A stretch of 64,000 nt of DNA from Haliclystus octoradiatus (taxonomy: Eukaryota > Cnidaria > Staurozoa > Stauromedusae > Haliclystidae): positions 7,364,650 through 7,428,649 of the forward strand of contig OU744448.1 of NCBI GenBank assembly GCA_916610825.1, written 5' to 3'. A program made the position numbers and the translations under genes. The notes below the pieces were generated by a model, which made no database searches, was not told the DNA's origin, and saw nothing but the letters and a program-made list of their open reading frames with translations. Positions 34,701 to 44,644 of the stretch are shown here, in pieces. Every line of letters begins with the position of its first letter. The stretch's first letter is position 1.

Positions 34701-36015
34701 AAACAAACTCCAGAGGAAATCTAGGTTAAAATCTTCCAGGATTCTGGAAAACTAAACCTTCTGTCAGACACTGCGGAAGAACAAAAGAGAGAAGTTCTCT
34801 TGTAGAGATTGAAGACAATTAATCATTTATCATTGAATAGACACCAGGAAGATGACAATAACAACTTTATTACTGCAAAATTGACTGTATTTAATTTTCA
34901 TTATACTGCTGGGTTAGGCCTACCATTTAACTATAGGCAGCAAACAAGGAATGAGCAAAAAATTCCTGAAATTTCTACAATTTCTGAATTTTCCGAAACC
35001 CCACTTAAAAAACAATAATCAGATAAATTCTCTCTATAGCTTTGATCCCCCTCCCCCCTTCTCGTCACAGAAACATTAAAAGGCTCAACTGTACCTTGGG
35101 CGTGGCTCAAATCAGAAGTCACAACATACATAGCTCAATACACATTCAGAGAAGAATTGCTCTTTTCACAGCCATACAATAAAATCAATTAAATATATTG
35201 GATATGCTTCGCATCGGGTTTCATCTCGCGTTTCCATGGAAACCACAGTGTCAAGAATGTTGTTATTTTTGTGACTCGAACGAAAACGTCAAAATGTTGA
35301 CACGATCCCAAATGTTCAGGATAACGCATTGATTTTATTAGAACATCACAGGTAATCAGGTGCATTAAACATTTCTGTCGTATTATTCCAAAGTACTCGC
35401 CACATTTTGTGTCACGTGCAGTTGATCGTTAATCGAAACATCAACGACTGTATTTGACCCTTGCCACTGTATGTTTTTATGCAGTACTGTATTACATTAA
35501 TTTATGCAAATGTTCATTAGATATTCTCAAATGATCAAATTAACAATAAAAACGTAATTTCGAAACTCTTGTTATTACCAAACCAAATTTATTGGAAGGA
35601 AGAAAGTCATAAATAAACTGTTTTAAATCTTATCTATTAAAAATCTAAAATGTAGTACAAACTGAACTGCGAAGCGATAAAACCGATCAATTGTTCATAT
35701 ATCTTCCATTGTAGCATATATTATGGCTGAAGCTGTATTTCTACACGGAATTAATGAACTAAACAAATAGTATGATTAGAAGTTTAGAACAGCAGACCTA
35801 AACATGAAATTTCAACAAAACTTGAATGGATAAATGATATAGGTCCACTGATCCCATGCGGAGAAAATTACTCAATCTCATCGTAAAATCATACGCAGTA
35901 TTCGCATTGGAATGGTTAGCTACCCACGTGTTTGTTTAATCTACATACCTAGTCTAGCACTACATCCACCAATAAATAAAAACATTCCAATCCAAGAAAT
36001 TATTCGCTTGGCCAT
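13744..36015 (-). CDS. Fibulin-1-like extracellular matrix protein with expanded EGF array
   Basis: Fibulins are secreted glycoproteins of basement membranes and elastic matrix. Exons in transcript order: 36015-35949, 34445-34244, 33915-33710, 33572-33420, 32611-32468, 31542-31414, 29261-29112, 27668-27540, 27110-26982, 26589-26461, 25949-25836, 24425-24306, 23222-23103, 21501-21382, 20985-20866, 20114-19995, 19624-19505, 18890-18771, 17491-17372, 16453-16325, 15320-15188, 14886-14711, 13934-13744. All phases join, giving 1046 residues. Order: signal peptide 1-22; anaphylatoxin-like modules with CC pairs (DCCRKG, CCDCCKLG) to about 158; EGF-like modules 1-18 at about 159-924; fibulin C-terminal module to the stop, ending IYVSAYNFW as in the C-type splice form of fibulin-1. 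EGF modules 2-4 and 18 have calcium-type starts (DIDEC, DVNEC, DINEC). Modules 5-17 mostly do not. Vertebrate fibulin-1 has nine EGF modules. Fibulin identity rests on the anaphylatoxin and C-terminal modules; orthology to fibulin-1 rather than fibulin-2 is inferred. Confidence 0.95.
14312..14448. repeat. TTCATGAAC-palindrome family copy
   Basis: Repeated GTTCATGAA-type words run between an A-rich left edge and a TTTTTGCAGGGG right edge. It lies in the last fibulin intron. Confidence 0.7.
14947..15084. mobile_element. TACAGTGAAACCTGT MITE, reverse orientation
   Basis: It starts CAGTCAAACTTG and ends TACAGGTTTCATTGCAGTGTA. The internal ACCTGTCTATAGTGG is present. It is slightly deleted compared with 13163-13343 and lies between fibulin exons 21 and 22. 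Confidence 0.8.
16015..16240 (-). mobile_element. Second tRNA-derived SINE-like family, two partial units
   Basis: On the minus strand the first unit has tRNA-like boxes (TGTAGCGGTTAAAG and GGTTCAATACC) followed by AGAAGCACTATTGGTTGGCG. A second degenerate unit at about 16150-16240 repeats the B-box side. It is unrelated to the family at 9378. Confidence 0.6.
16682..16735. repeat. TTCATGAAC-palindrome family, short copy
   Basis: A minimal copy with AACAGTTCATGAACAGTTCA between A-rich and TTTTTGGCAGG edges. It lies between fibulin exons 19 and 20. Confidence 0.6.
16861..17253. mobile_element. Fold-back element, ~175-bp arms
   Basis: GGAGATTCTAC near 16866 pairs with GTAGAATCTCC at 17239-17249, and the arms continue as imperfect complements through TTGAAGCC / GGCTTCAA and the TAATGCG/CGCATTA region. 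The left arm carries TGACGTCA near 17021, a CRE-like palindrome. It lies in the intron between fibulin exons 19 and 20. Confidence 0.85.
22023..22226. mobile_element. Diverged TACAGT MITE copy
   Basis: It starts TACAGTCAAACCTGC and ends GGTTTCAATGTGTA, with an eroded interior and an inserted A-rich stretch. Confidence 0.5.
22612..22784. mobile_element. TACAGTGAAACCTGT MITE copy
   Basis: It starts TAGTGAAACCTGTATAAAAC and ends TTCATTGTA. The body matches the copy at 13163-13343, including GTAGACAGGTGG. Confidence 0.75.
23315..23483. mobile_element. TACAGTGAAACCTGT MITE copy
   Basis: It starts TACAGTGAAACCTGTATATA and has the full body. The right terminus is replaced by other sequence after GACTGTTATAACA. 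Confidence 0.8.
23516..23713. mobile_element. GGGGATATTAAGC-family MITE
   Basis: It starts TACAGTCCAATTTGC and ends GAGTTTGGCTGTA. The interior carries repeated GGGATATTAAGC and GGGACATTA words. Relatives lie at about 21847-22004, 26037-26130 and 42398-42490. Confidence 0.65.
24911..25104. mobile_element. TACAGTGTAACCC-family MITE
   Basis: The termini TACTGTGTAACCCAC and GTGGGTTACACTGTA are inverted repeats beginning and ending in TA. A shorter copy is at 54835-54940. Confidence 0.8.
25207..25402. repeat. TTCATGAAC-palindrome family copy
   Basis: About nine TTCATGAAC-like words alternate with short spacers, ending TTTTCACAGGAG. It lies between fibulin exons 11 and 12. Confidence 0.75.
25490..25803. 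mobile_element. Inverted-repeat element, TAGCCTGC...GCAGGCTA
   Basis: The left end TAGCCTGCGTACCAGCCCC pairs with GGGGCTGGTATGCAGGCTA at the right end, and pairing extends through TCTGTGAACTAA to about 75 bp. It is about 315 bp and non-coding. Confidence 0.85.
27715..27896. mobile_element. TACAGTGAAACCTGT MITE inside the third EGF unit
   Basis: It starts TAAAGTGAAACCTGTATATA and ends ACAGGTTTGACTGTA, with a full-length body. It interrupts intron sequence that is uninterrupted in the two sister units. Confidence 0.85.
27900..28160. repeat. TTCATGAAC-palindrome family copy
   Basis: This is the TTCATGAAC-rich part of the third duplicated unit. Homologous stretches are at about 26698-26902 and 27212-27460. 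Confidence 0.75.
29527..29850. mobile_element. CAGGGTCCGACAAAA MITE with a nested TTCATGAAC element
   Basis: The outer element runs from GGAATCCTGGAATCCTAG to CCTTTTGTCGGACCCTG. Between GGATTCC and AGAAGGC, which are adjacent in other copies, lies about 135 bp (about 29679-29816) starting TTGCAAAAAACAGTTCAT and made of TTCATGAAC words. Confidence 0.8.
30301..30652 (-). mobile_element. tRNA-derived SINE-like element, best copy
   Basis: On the minus strand the head reads GGGGTGATTAGCTCAGTTGG, an A-box region very like a real tRNA, and the B box is GGTTCAAATCC. A body of about 270 bp with a GC-richer tail follows. It is not scored as a tRNA gene because no acceptor stem closes it. It lies between fibulin exons 6 and 7. 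Confidence 0.85.
32856..33391. mobile_element. Cluster of three TACAGTGAAACCTGT MITEs
   Basis: Copies lie at 32856-32965 (short form), 33053-33222 (long form) and 33281-33391 (short form), all in the same orientation. The flank TGTAACAAATAACTACA precedes both short copies, so one short copy arose by local duplication of flank plus element. They lie between fibulin exons 4 and 5. Confidence 0.8.
33968..34130. repeat. TTCATGAAC-palindrome family copy
   Basis: It contains GTTCATGAACTGTTCATGAA words and ends TTTTTTTACAGGCG. It lies between fibulin exons 2 and 3. Confidence 0.7.
34605..34775. mobile_element. Diverged CAGGGTCCGACAAAA-family copy
   Basis: The right half (TTCCAGGATTCTGGAAAACT, then CCTTCTGTCAGACACTG) matches the family terminus. 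The left half is weak. Confidence 0.5.
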
Positions 36016-37082
36016 CGTAAGTTTCTTCAAATTATTTACCGTCAAATTTTCATTTATCAAAAAATATGAATGGGGAATTCTGACGAAAATCGTTGACAAT
36101 CTGACAAAAATGCGTAGACGGCCTTTGACGTCGTCAGTGTCAAACAGTTCCGGTTTGCAAATATTATGAGACTTGAAACTAATTTACATTCGACCGCTCC
36201 TACATATATGCTGCAGGCAAAACAGTAATTTTAGAAGGCAAGTGCCATTTATTTGTGAAAGCCGGAAAGTGTGATTTGGCAATCGATATTCTTTGTGATG
36301 GAATTATCTGTTTTGGATTGGTTAACACGAAACAGTGTCATCTTGAGTTAAAATGACACCTTGTAAATGTTATGACAATAGATGCGCGCGTGACAATAAA
36401 TATATATCTGGTATCTATATGCAAATTAGAATTACATCTACCCATGATCTACCGGTATAGTAGCTTCTATATATAGAGAAATGAGGACAAAATGTTGAAA
36501 AAAAATTTACCAAACATATTTGGGGTTTTTAAATTATTTTTGATTTGTTATGATTATGTTTATGACTACCGGATTAAAATATTTTGATTGGTAAAATATC
36601 AAATTACACTGACTGATCACGTACTTGAATTGATGTGACATGCCTCAGGGGCAAAACATCACTGCGCCCACTGCACGCGACACTACAACTGAAACATGGA
36701 AAGGTGTTGATTAGATAATTGATTCCAATTAAGTATTATCATTATTAAATACGCACCTCTGGGGAAGTATCATTTTAATTGTTGCTCGACTTTCTGTAGG
36801 GTAAGAGAGTTTCTTTGATTTCTATCAATTTGATTGTTTTATTCAAATTTAAACTCTTGATATTTGACGCCCGATCTGAACTTTGAAATAAGGTTTGAGC
36901 ATAGTCTGAGTTGACAAAATGATCCGTAGATCAGTGCACAAAAATCAAAAGCTGAGATTTTAAACTTTGCAGCCAATCATGGAATCATGTTTGCAGGTGA
37001 AAAGAGTTTCAATGTTATTCGTTGGCCCGTTGGTTTTTTTGAAAGACTGGGGTCCATTTAAGGTCTTGGTGTATCTATTGTG
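36016..37082. promoter_or_regulatory. Divergent promoter region between fibulin and the Myb/SANT gene
   Basis: The two start codons lie about 1.07 kb apart, head to head. The part next to fibulin holds TGACGTCG at 36126, a CRE-like site. No convincing TATA box is placed for either gene. The rest is unremarkable AT-rich DNA. Shared regulation is possible but only inferred from spacing. Confidence 0.4.
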
Positions 37083-40000
37083 ATGCAAATTAGCATGAAG
37101 ACTTCGGCCATCAGCACGACCGAGCCTGATCGAAGGAAAAGCCTTTTAGCTTTGAAAAGGCGATTTTCTTACTCCAATATGTCTGATCAAGTATCTGCAG
37201 TTGTTGTACAAGACCAGGAAAATGAATCTGCTCCAATAATTATTCAATTTGAGGAAGCCGAAAGCGAGGATGAAGTCACAATACAGACAGTCACCGAGCC
37301 TGAGGAGGCCAACGAAGCGAGTTTCAAGTCTGGCTCGGGCGAAGAGCATGACGACGAAGAGGATAAACAAGCCGCACAGAGATTGCTTGGCCGATGGAGT
37401 GACCACCAAACTAACATGCTGGTACAATCAGCAAAGAAATATCGAGAAGGATTGGATGGACAATTTAATGCACCGACATGGATTAAAATTGTTGAAGATG
37501 TAAACCAACATGGCACCCCAAAAACATTCTTGCAAGTCAAGAAGAAATTTAAAAATCAAAAAAGGCGTTATAAAGATTTGAAAATCAAATATCTTCAGGG
37601 TAGATCTGTAAGAAACACTTTACAAACCTACGAAACGTACGATGAAATGTTTGGTAAAGAAATTGAACGTTTATACACTCAGACACTTGTTAAGGAAGAA
37701 CATCAAGAATCTCAAGCCTCTAATGCTGATAAAACAGTTTACCTTGGAAAAATCAATTTTACACCACTGAATGGAGACGATCAACCGGCTGACAATGCTA
37801 GTCCTACCAAAGCGATAGAGAAAAGGTCTAATAAACGAGCTGTTTCATCAAATGTATCTCAAGGTAGGCACAATAATTTAATTCTTGGATAATTTTGGAT
37901 ATTAACACAATTTTTTTATTGTTTTACTGTAAAACATTCCCCATGCACACTTTTTGGGGGGCAGATTAAAATTACTGTGCTGCCAAAATGTCCGCATAAC
38001 TCAGGTGGCTGTATAAAGAGGTTTTTTCATGTAAGAATTTTGTGATCAATTGGGTAAGTAGCTAAATCTTACTGTAATCTGTATTTACGGGACACATCAG
38101 GAATCTCTCTACTGGATTCTCCCTCTCCAGATTACATCATTAGTATGCAAGCTATAATGCAAAAATGAAATGTTGCTATGTGCAGATGTTTTTCTTTTAC
38201 GCTGTGACTATTTGACCGGCAGTCGTAGCCATTATGGATACCAACGCATGCGTATCATAAGCGAACAGTAACTTACAAACATTTTGGAATATAAATAATG
38301 AAAATAAATTAAAAATTTGGAACAACCTGGACTTGAACCAGCATGACCTGCACACTAGTCAGACCCATTCCGTATGAGCTACGCCAACCGAGGAGAGATG
38401 ATGAAACAGAAATGTATTCAACCTCGGCCGGGTGGTTATCACATGACCTGACCCTAACCCTAAACGAGTGGCTATCACGTGAGCGGACCCTAAACCTAAC
38501 CCTATCCATGGGACGAGTGTATCACGTGATCGAGTGAATGATGTAATTGATTGTCTGCGCACGCGTAGTTGAATCCATAATGGCTGCGACTACCGGTCTA
38601 GACCTGTGCCACATGCCCCTGTACTTCACTCTGCTTCGTATAGGGGACATGTAAAAAATAAGGTCAAAAAATGAAATGACCAATCACAGCCAAGCATCTG
38701 TGACGTATCTTGGATCTATGCAGTGATTGGTCTAATTACTAAATTTATGAAATTATTTCGTGATGTATATCATGAGACAACTTACAACTCCTTCAAGACC
38801 AAAATATTATTCAAACGTTCCAAGCAGCTATATTTTGCTCAATTTGTGAGTGTTTCGTAGTAGTTCAAACCGAAGTTTTTGAGCTTTTGAGCTCAATCCT
38901 ATTTGTATATAGATATATCAACACGCTTCTATTGGGTATTCAATTCGTTTTATCTGGAGATGTGCCTGCTTAATAAAGTTTATAAACTACCGAATATTGT
39001 TACGCCGTTTAATATGCTGGCTCGAATGCAACATGGATGTATTTTCTCGTAGTTCAAACCAAGGTTTAAGGTTTTTAAGCTTGATTTTATGTTTATGAAA
39101 TATATCAACATGCTTTTATTGCATGTTACGATTGTTTTATTTGGAGAAGTGCCTTCTGAATGCACCATCGATTGATGTCGAACTGTAAACACATGCAACT
39201 TAGAAGAAAACACTGAATGCCCTAATAAATAATAAGTTGCTCATTTTGAAACACTCATCGCAGCAATTGTGAAGATCGACATACAAATTTAAACTTTGAT
39301 TACTTGTATGAGTTGAAAACAGCTGGTAAACTGGCATTAAACGGTAAATTATCAGCATGCAAATATTGCAATTTTCTGTGAATGTGGCTGACACACTTTT
39401 CATTCTAGCGGCATAACATTGGACTTCATTACAGATACATTTATCATTATTTGATAGAATTGATTACAGATAATGCTTTTCTATGATATGAATGACTTGA
39501 ATACATCTACTTTACTCTATTGTTAGATGTTAGTAATGTGAATGCCAGTAATATTTCTTTTGTGTGGTAACAACATTAATATATTAGTTTGGCTCTACGT
39601 TGCTTTTTCTTTAATACTCTGTAGAAGTTGTTCTTCATTCCGTTTCTCAATTCATATCTGCAATATTAATTCACTTCGATCGAAATGTCTAGGATTTGCA
39701 AAGCTACAAAATCACCTTTTGTTTTAAAATTTCAAATTGATTTTAACTGTGTGATGTCGATAAATGTCCTTCCGTCTTGACAGCTGTTGTTTTCATTCAC
39801 TGTTGGCCCGCATATACTTGACAGCAGGCGCTTGTGGAGCGCCTTTTAGGGTCAGAATTTTCTCAGCGCATCACTTTTTGACCCTATTTTTTACAAGGCC
39901 CAGATGAGCGCAGCGAAATAGTGGGCCTTGTGGAGCTAGGTTACTGTCGGTCAAATAGACACTTCGTTTCTTTTAAATGCCAAAAAAAATTCAAACACAG

Positions 40001-41090
40001 TCCAAATCACAGTCCAAAAAAATTCAAACACAGTGCACAGTCCAAATCACAGGCCGCGGAGGATGATTGGCACATTTTTGACAGAAAAAAGTAAATCCAA
40101 CAACTGAGAACCCTTGTATTTCATGTATTTCTTAATAAATTATATTTATTTTAAAAAGGTATCCTAGAACTGACTTGTGGGCATAGCTGACTTGGACGTT
40201 GGAAACTTTTGATTTCGCGCAAAAGGAGATACGGTTTTTATAATTCTAACTTCACCTTTTTTCTATAGTAATCCTTCTTGTCATTCTGACTGTCGTTCCG
40301 AGTTTGGAAAACAGTGAATGATCGTAAATAGGGTATATTCAACATAAATATCTGCGCTTATACGCGTTCAAACTAAGAAGTTATTGTCGCCACTCCTCAT
40401 CATTTAGCTTCAGCTAACCGAATCTGTATTAAATTATTTTCGTGTCATGTGCAATTTAAGAATTTCCTATAACCTTCCACAATCAAAGATCAATGGATCC
40501 CCACTTTGTTGTACCTTGCTCCCAATGAAAGGCTTTTTATAAACAACAAGCATCTATTATAAATGCAGTAACTTGGACTTGACTCATAAATTGCAAACCT
40601 GCTTGCAAATCTACCGACTGGGCACGTAAATATGCCGAATAAACATCTAGAAATATGTCGATTGACGATCGACCCCTATATCTTTTTTATTCCGTTTTTT
40701 TTTTCTGGCATTAATCTGAAAATTTATTTTGCCAACAATAAATCTTGTTCATATTTTGCAAGCTTACGCATATGCCACACCTCAAACCCGCCCCTGTACA
40801 CAGTGTGGGACTAAAAGCCTAGATTTGGCAGATTTAAGAATTTTCTGACATGATTTGATTTGTTTTTTTCTACATTAGCTGAAACAAAATGGGATGAACC
40901 AACTAATAAACAAGCCAGAAAAGTTTCAAAAGTAGCACTTGTCAATCAAGTTGTTGAATCTTTACAACAAATGCAAACAACTCAAACTCATTTGATCCGT
41001 GAATTGATATCAGGTTTACAAAATCTTGAAGAAGAAACAAGACGAACAATGAATGATGTTACAATGCTGTTATTAGACTCATTAGAATAA
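37083..41090 (+). CDS. Myb/SANT-like DNA-binding domain protein
   Basis: Two exons, 37083-37863 and 40879-41090, join in phase 1 to give 330 residues. Residues about 50-98 are acidic. Residues about 103-193 form a Myb/SANT-like domain of the MSANTD/trihelix type, with the usual tryptophans (GRWSDHQ, APTWIKI), a lysine-rich helix (QVKKKFKNQKRRYKDLK) and a conserved YDEMFG end. The last 70 residues, from exon 2, form a probable helix suited to oligomerisation. A nuclear DNA-binding role is inferred from the family, and the target is unknown. Such domains occur in host regulators and in Harbinger-type transposon proteins, but no transposase is nearby. A later in-frame ATG at 37179 (MSDQVSAV) could be the real start. 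The first ATG is chosen here because the frame stays open from it. Confidence 0.85.
38213..38604. mobile_element. TIR element carrying a tRNA-like segment and telomere-like repeats
   Basis: GACCGGCAGTCGTAGCCATT near 38215 is matched in inverse by AATGGCTGCGACTACCGGTC near 38579-38598. Inside, on the minus strand, lies a tRNA-like segment with TGGCGTAGCTCATACGG and GGTTCAAGTCC boxes (about 38324-38395), then blocks of CCTAACCCTA/CCTAAACC at 38451-38510. It lies in the single intron of the Myb/SANT gene. Confidence 0.65.
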
Positions 41091-41494
41091 CTGATTAATA
41101 GATCGTCAGATAGCAAGTTCAGGAAAATGAATCTTGGTAGGGTGAATTTATTTCAATGTATATACGGTACTCAGAAACGCAAACAATCCTACAATTTAAT
41201 CACTTTACCCATTAGATAATGTCTGACAGGTGAAATAATTATTGGGTGTTGTTTTCATCATTTTTCCAAGATTCATTATTTTCATGCTTAGAGCACCCAC
41301 AAAATGTCTAAATTTGTTATAAAAGCAATAATTAGAATATGGACCCTTTGCGCATCACCAGCAATTGACTGTTTGAATCATTAGATCAAATTTTGAAGTG
41401 CTAAATAATGGGCTAACGATTATCAGCAGACTGCAGTTGATTTCTGTAATCGACGTTGAGTCCATATTTTAATACCCAAATCTTTTTTTTGCAA

Positions 41495-41739
41495 TTAGTA
41501 GGGTCTTGCGTAATATTGCCAGAAAGCTTGCACTGGACTGAATCAGAGGAAGTGGCTAAATGTGAGAAAGTGAGAAATCTATTGTTTGTAATAATGTTCA
41601 TCAGCCAATCACGATCTGGTTCTAGTTTTGCAGAACTCACTAGCGATTGGCTGATGAACAATAGATATTTCACGTTTAACCACTCCCCCTGATTCAGTCC
41701 AGCATAAGCTTTCTGTCAATACTACGCAGGCCCTACTAA
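41495..41739. mobile_element. Fold-back element, ~110-bp arms
   Basis: TTAGTAGGGTCTTGCGTA at the left is matched inversely by TACGCAGGCCCTACTAA at the right, with arms of about 110 bp including CTGGACTGAATCAG and its complement. The centre is CATCAGCCAATC...GATTGGCTGATG. It is non-coding. Confidence 0.9.
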
Positions 41740-44525
41740 TCATAACAAAAGATTTGGATCTAAGCGCAGGCTTGTATTTTAGTTATTCGTGCATAGGCTA
41801 CATAGTTTTTGTTTTGTGAAACCATTTTGCACAGGCATATCTGTATAGCTATGTTACCTTTACTTATCTTGGGAACATTATATATATATATATAAATATC
41901 ACTTTTATGCGCTTACATTTTGACTGACAAAAGCTTGAGTTTAGCTTTCTAATTGTAGCTATTGTAATATAATGAATTATGGCAAGTCTTATATTTATTG
42001 AGGCGTTGGTCCATAATAATCTTATAGTAATGAGGACATAGAATAATCTATATTCAATGTCAACTTCACTTATATAACTGTTTATGTAATTAGTTAGTTT
42101 GTTCTCTACCATTATAGTAGAAGCATTGTATATAAAAACATGTTAGTCAAAAATTAACATAGATTAGTGAATGTTGTATGACATTGGGATTTCAAACTGT
42201 ACGTTTGATAAGGATATCTTTTTAAATAAAGAGATTAATTAAATCGCAATAATAATTAATTATTTGATCTATTCATTTTTTATAATCGCTTCGTTTTCTT
42301 GTCACAATGTTAAACCTTTTTTGATTTCTTTGTAAATTATTTATTCCTTATTGTAGTAGATGCTGATATATTTTGATGAAAAACGGGGATACTTCCTCAG
42401 TCGAACTCGGTTAATATCCCCTCTTTTAATGTCCCACCTTACTTAATATCCCCACATAAAACTGATTTCTGTATTCAATTCTGGGGCCATTCTACTTCCT
42501 GTTCATATAAATTGGTTTCACAATTCTTGTTATAAGAACATCTTGTTATAAGAACATCACAAACTCTGACTGTTATTAGTGTCTTTGATTGTAATTACAG
42601 AATTCACCAGTACAGCATTTTGTTCGTTTCTTATCTGATCTGTAATGCGGGCAAATTCAGAAGAAAATTGATATTCTCAGGATTTATAGATCAAACCTCA
42701 ACAGAAACCCAAAATATAAATGTTCTAGCATTCTGAAAGGTTAAAGCTTTTGTCAGACACTATATGAAAGTAGATATTGGGATGTTTGTAAACAAATCAT
42801 GGACAAAAGTCTCTACCCCAGGCTAGTCTCTGACAAAGTATTCAGGATCCAACAGGACATTGCCATGTTTTTCTTCTGGAATTTATTTGGAGATTTGTCC
42901 TAATAAAGTAAGACCACCAATTTCATAGACGTAACCTTCAATCTATCCAACTCGACCTACTGCTATACTTTCAGAAAACGAGGCGAACAACGACACCAAC
43001 CCTTGCAGTCATTACATATATCAACACCAAGTCAAACCATCCACACAACATAATATATCATAATTATACAATATACATTATACCCTGTATAGTGCATATA
43101 CCAACAGTAATCACAGACTATGAGTGGCCACAATGGAGAGCTCAGATATATTAGATATACAGTATATAAAAAATTAACTTCTATTGGTGTCAATAAATCA
43201 GTTTACATAGGACGTAATCAGCTCACTTGTTGAAAAATAAACATCGAATTCCAATCCTCGATTAAAATCAATACCAAGTAATTAATTCCATCAAATACAT
43301 AATAATACTCTAATTATAGAACTTCACATATAGAGTCCCATAAAATAATAAGGGACAATAGAACGAAATTGAAAAATGTATTTGAATATTATTTATAGAA
43401 AATGAATGTGTATCACACGCCAGATAATAAGACGTGACAGAATAAATTTTTAATGATACTGTTACTATTAACATTTGGATGGATATGCATGCTGTTAACT
43501 ATATACAGTATAGGTGAGATTGAAACACGCGGAAATTTTACCCATGTTGTGACTCGTGGTTAAAATACTGTGTATATATAGTTTGTGGGTGGGCCTTGTG
43601 GGAGAGGAGAAAGTTTGCAAGAAGTTTCTGATGGTCTGAAACTAGTATCGTATTCAAAGCTCAAACACGTACTATATTAAGAAAGCTTATAATGCATACG
43701 CCATACAGACGAAATTATCCCCAAGGGTCTCCACAAATCAAGATATTATTTCTGATTCTGAAAAAGTCTACATTTTACCGTCTATTCGTATGATTGTATC
43801 AAAAATAATGTTTACAGATATTGAGCCTCAATTTAAGCTGAGATTTAATGTTTTTGGCACAGCACAAAACTAATTCCGAAGTGTTCCTTTCTCAAAAACG
43901 AAGCGAACAATTTTTGAATAGCTTATCAGAACGATCATCCAATTGTGCATTAATCCATGATGTTCATTTTGCTGAATTATAATGATTCTCAATTTATCGA
44001 TAACAATAAAACTTTCGTATTTGCGACATACAATTAGGGAGTGGCTATATACGACTACTGTATATAATTAAACGAGAGTGTGGTGGTAAATAATCGAATG
44101 TTTATTTGTACAGTTGTTGTCATTGATGGTGAATAATTACTCGCCCTCCAAGTAAATTTCAAACATGATATTACCAAACATTTATTTAATGTTTTTGTAG
44201 CATCTCAATTTCTTCATAAATAAACATACATTTAAAACAAGGAATTTCGAAGCAAACGCCCAAAAGAAAGATGATGTTATACATTAAGTATTATGAACCC
44301 TATTATATAACTGCTACTCATTTATCTTATCAGGGCCATGCCAAAGGCTCATGCAAGTGTTCAAAATCAATATAATCCAACAGTTTTAATCAAACTTAAC
44401 AATTGCATAATCAAACAATCCCACCTCAAAAATCGTAGGTATGATTAATAAACATAATAATGAATTCAACCCTAATTAATATTGTAACAGCTGTTGAAAA
44501 CATATCACACCTTCTATCTTGCAAA

Positions 44526-44535
44526 TATATATAAA
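44526..44535 (+). promoter_or_regulatory. Possible TATA box of astacin 1
   Basis: TATATATAAA lies 110 bp before the astacin 1 start codon. Position and sequence fit a TATA box, but the area is AT-rich. Confidence 0.35.
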
Positions 44536-44644
44536 TACATAATTTTACATCTCATATAGTATCATACCTAGAGGGTGCCAAGTTCAAAGCAAAATAATCA
44601 AAATATATTTAATATTTTATTGGAAAGAATATATTCTAAGAAAG

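Larger units (their letters stand above)
41091..44644. other. Intergenic region between the Myb/SANT gene and astacin 1
   Basis: This holds the likely 3' tail of the Myb/SANT gene (an AATAAA at 42225-42230 is one candidate end), a 245-bp fold-back element (41495-41739), pieces of the GGGATATTAAG MITE (42398-42490) and the GGTCCGACAAAA MITE (42645-42765). The rest, 42770-44520, is AT-rich with no recognised gene. Confidence 0.6.

Noticed and set aside
37146-37540. Overlapping frames on the minus strand and in the other plus frame at the Myb/SANT exon
   Set aside because: They are shadows of the real exon, with no domain and no conserved composition.
38324-38395. A tRNA gene on the minus strand
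   Set aside because: The boxes are good, but the ends do not pair and the segment lies inside a TIR element.
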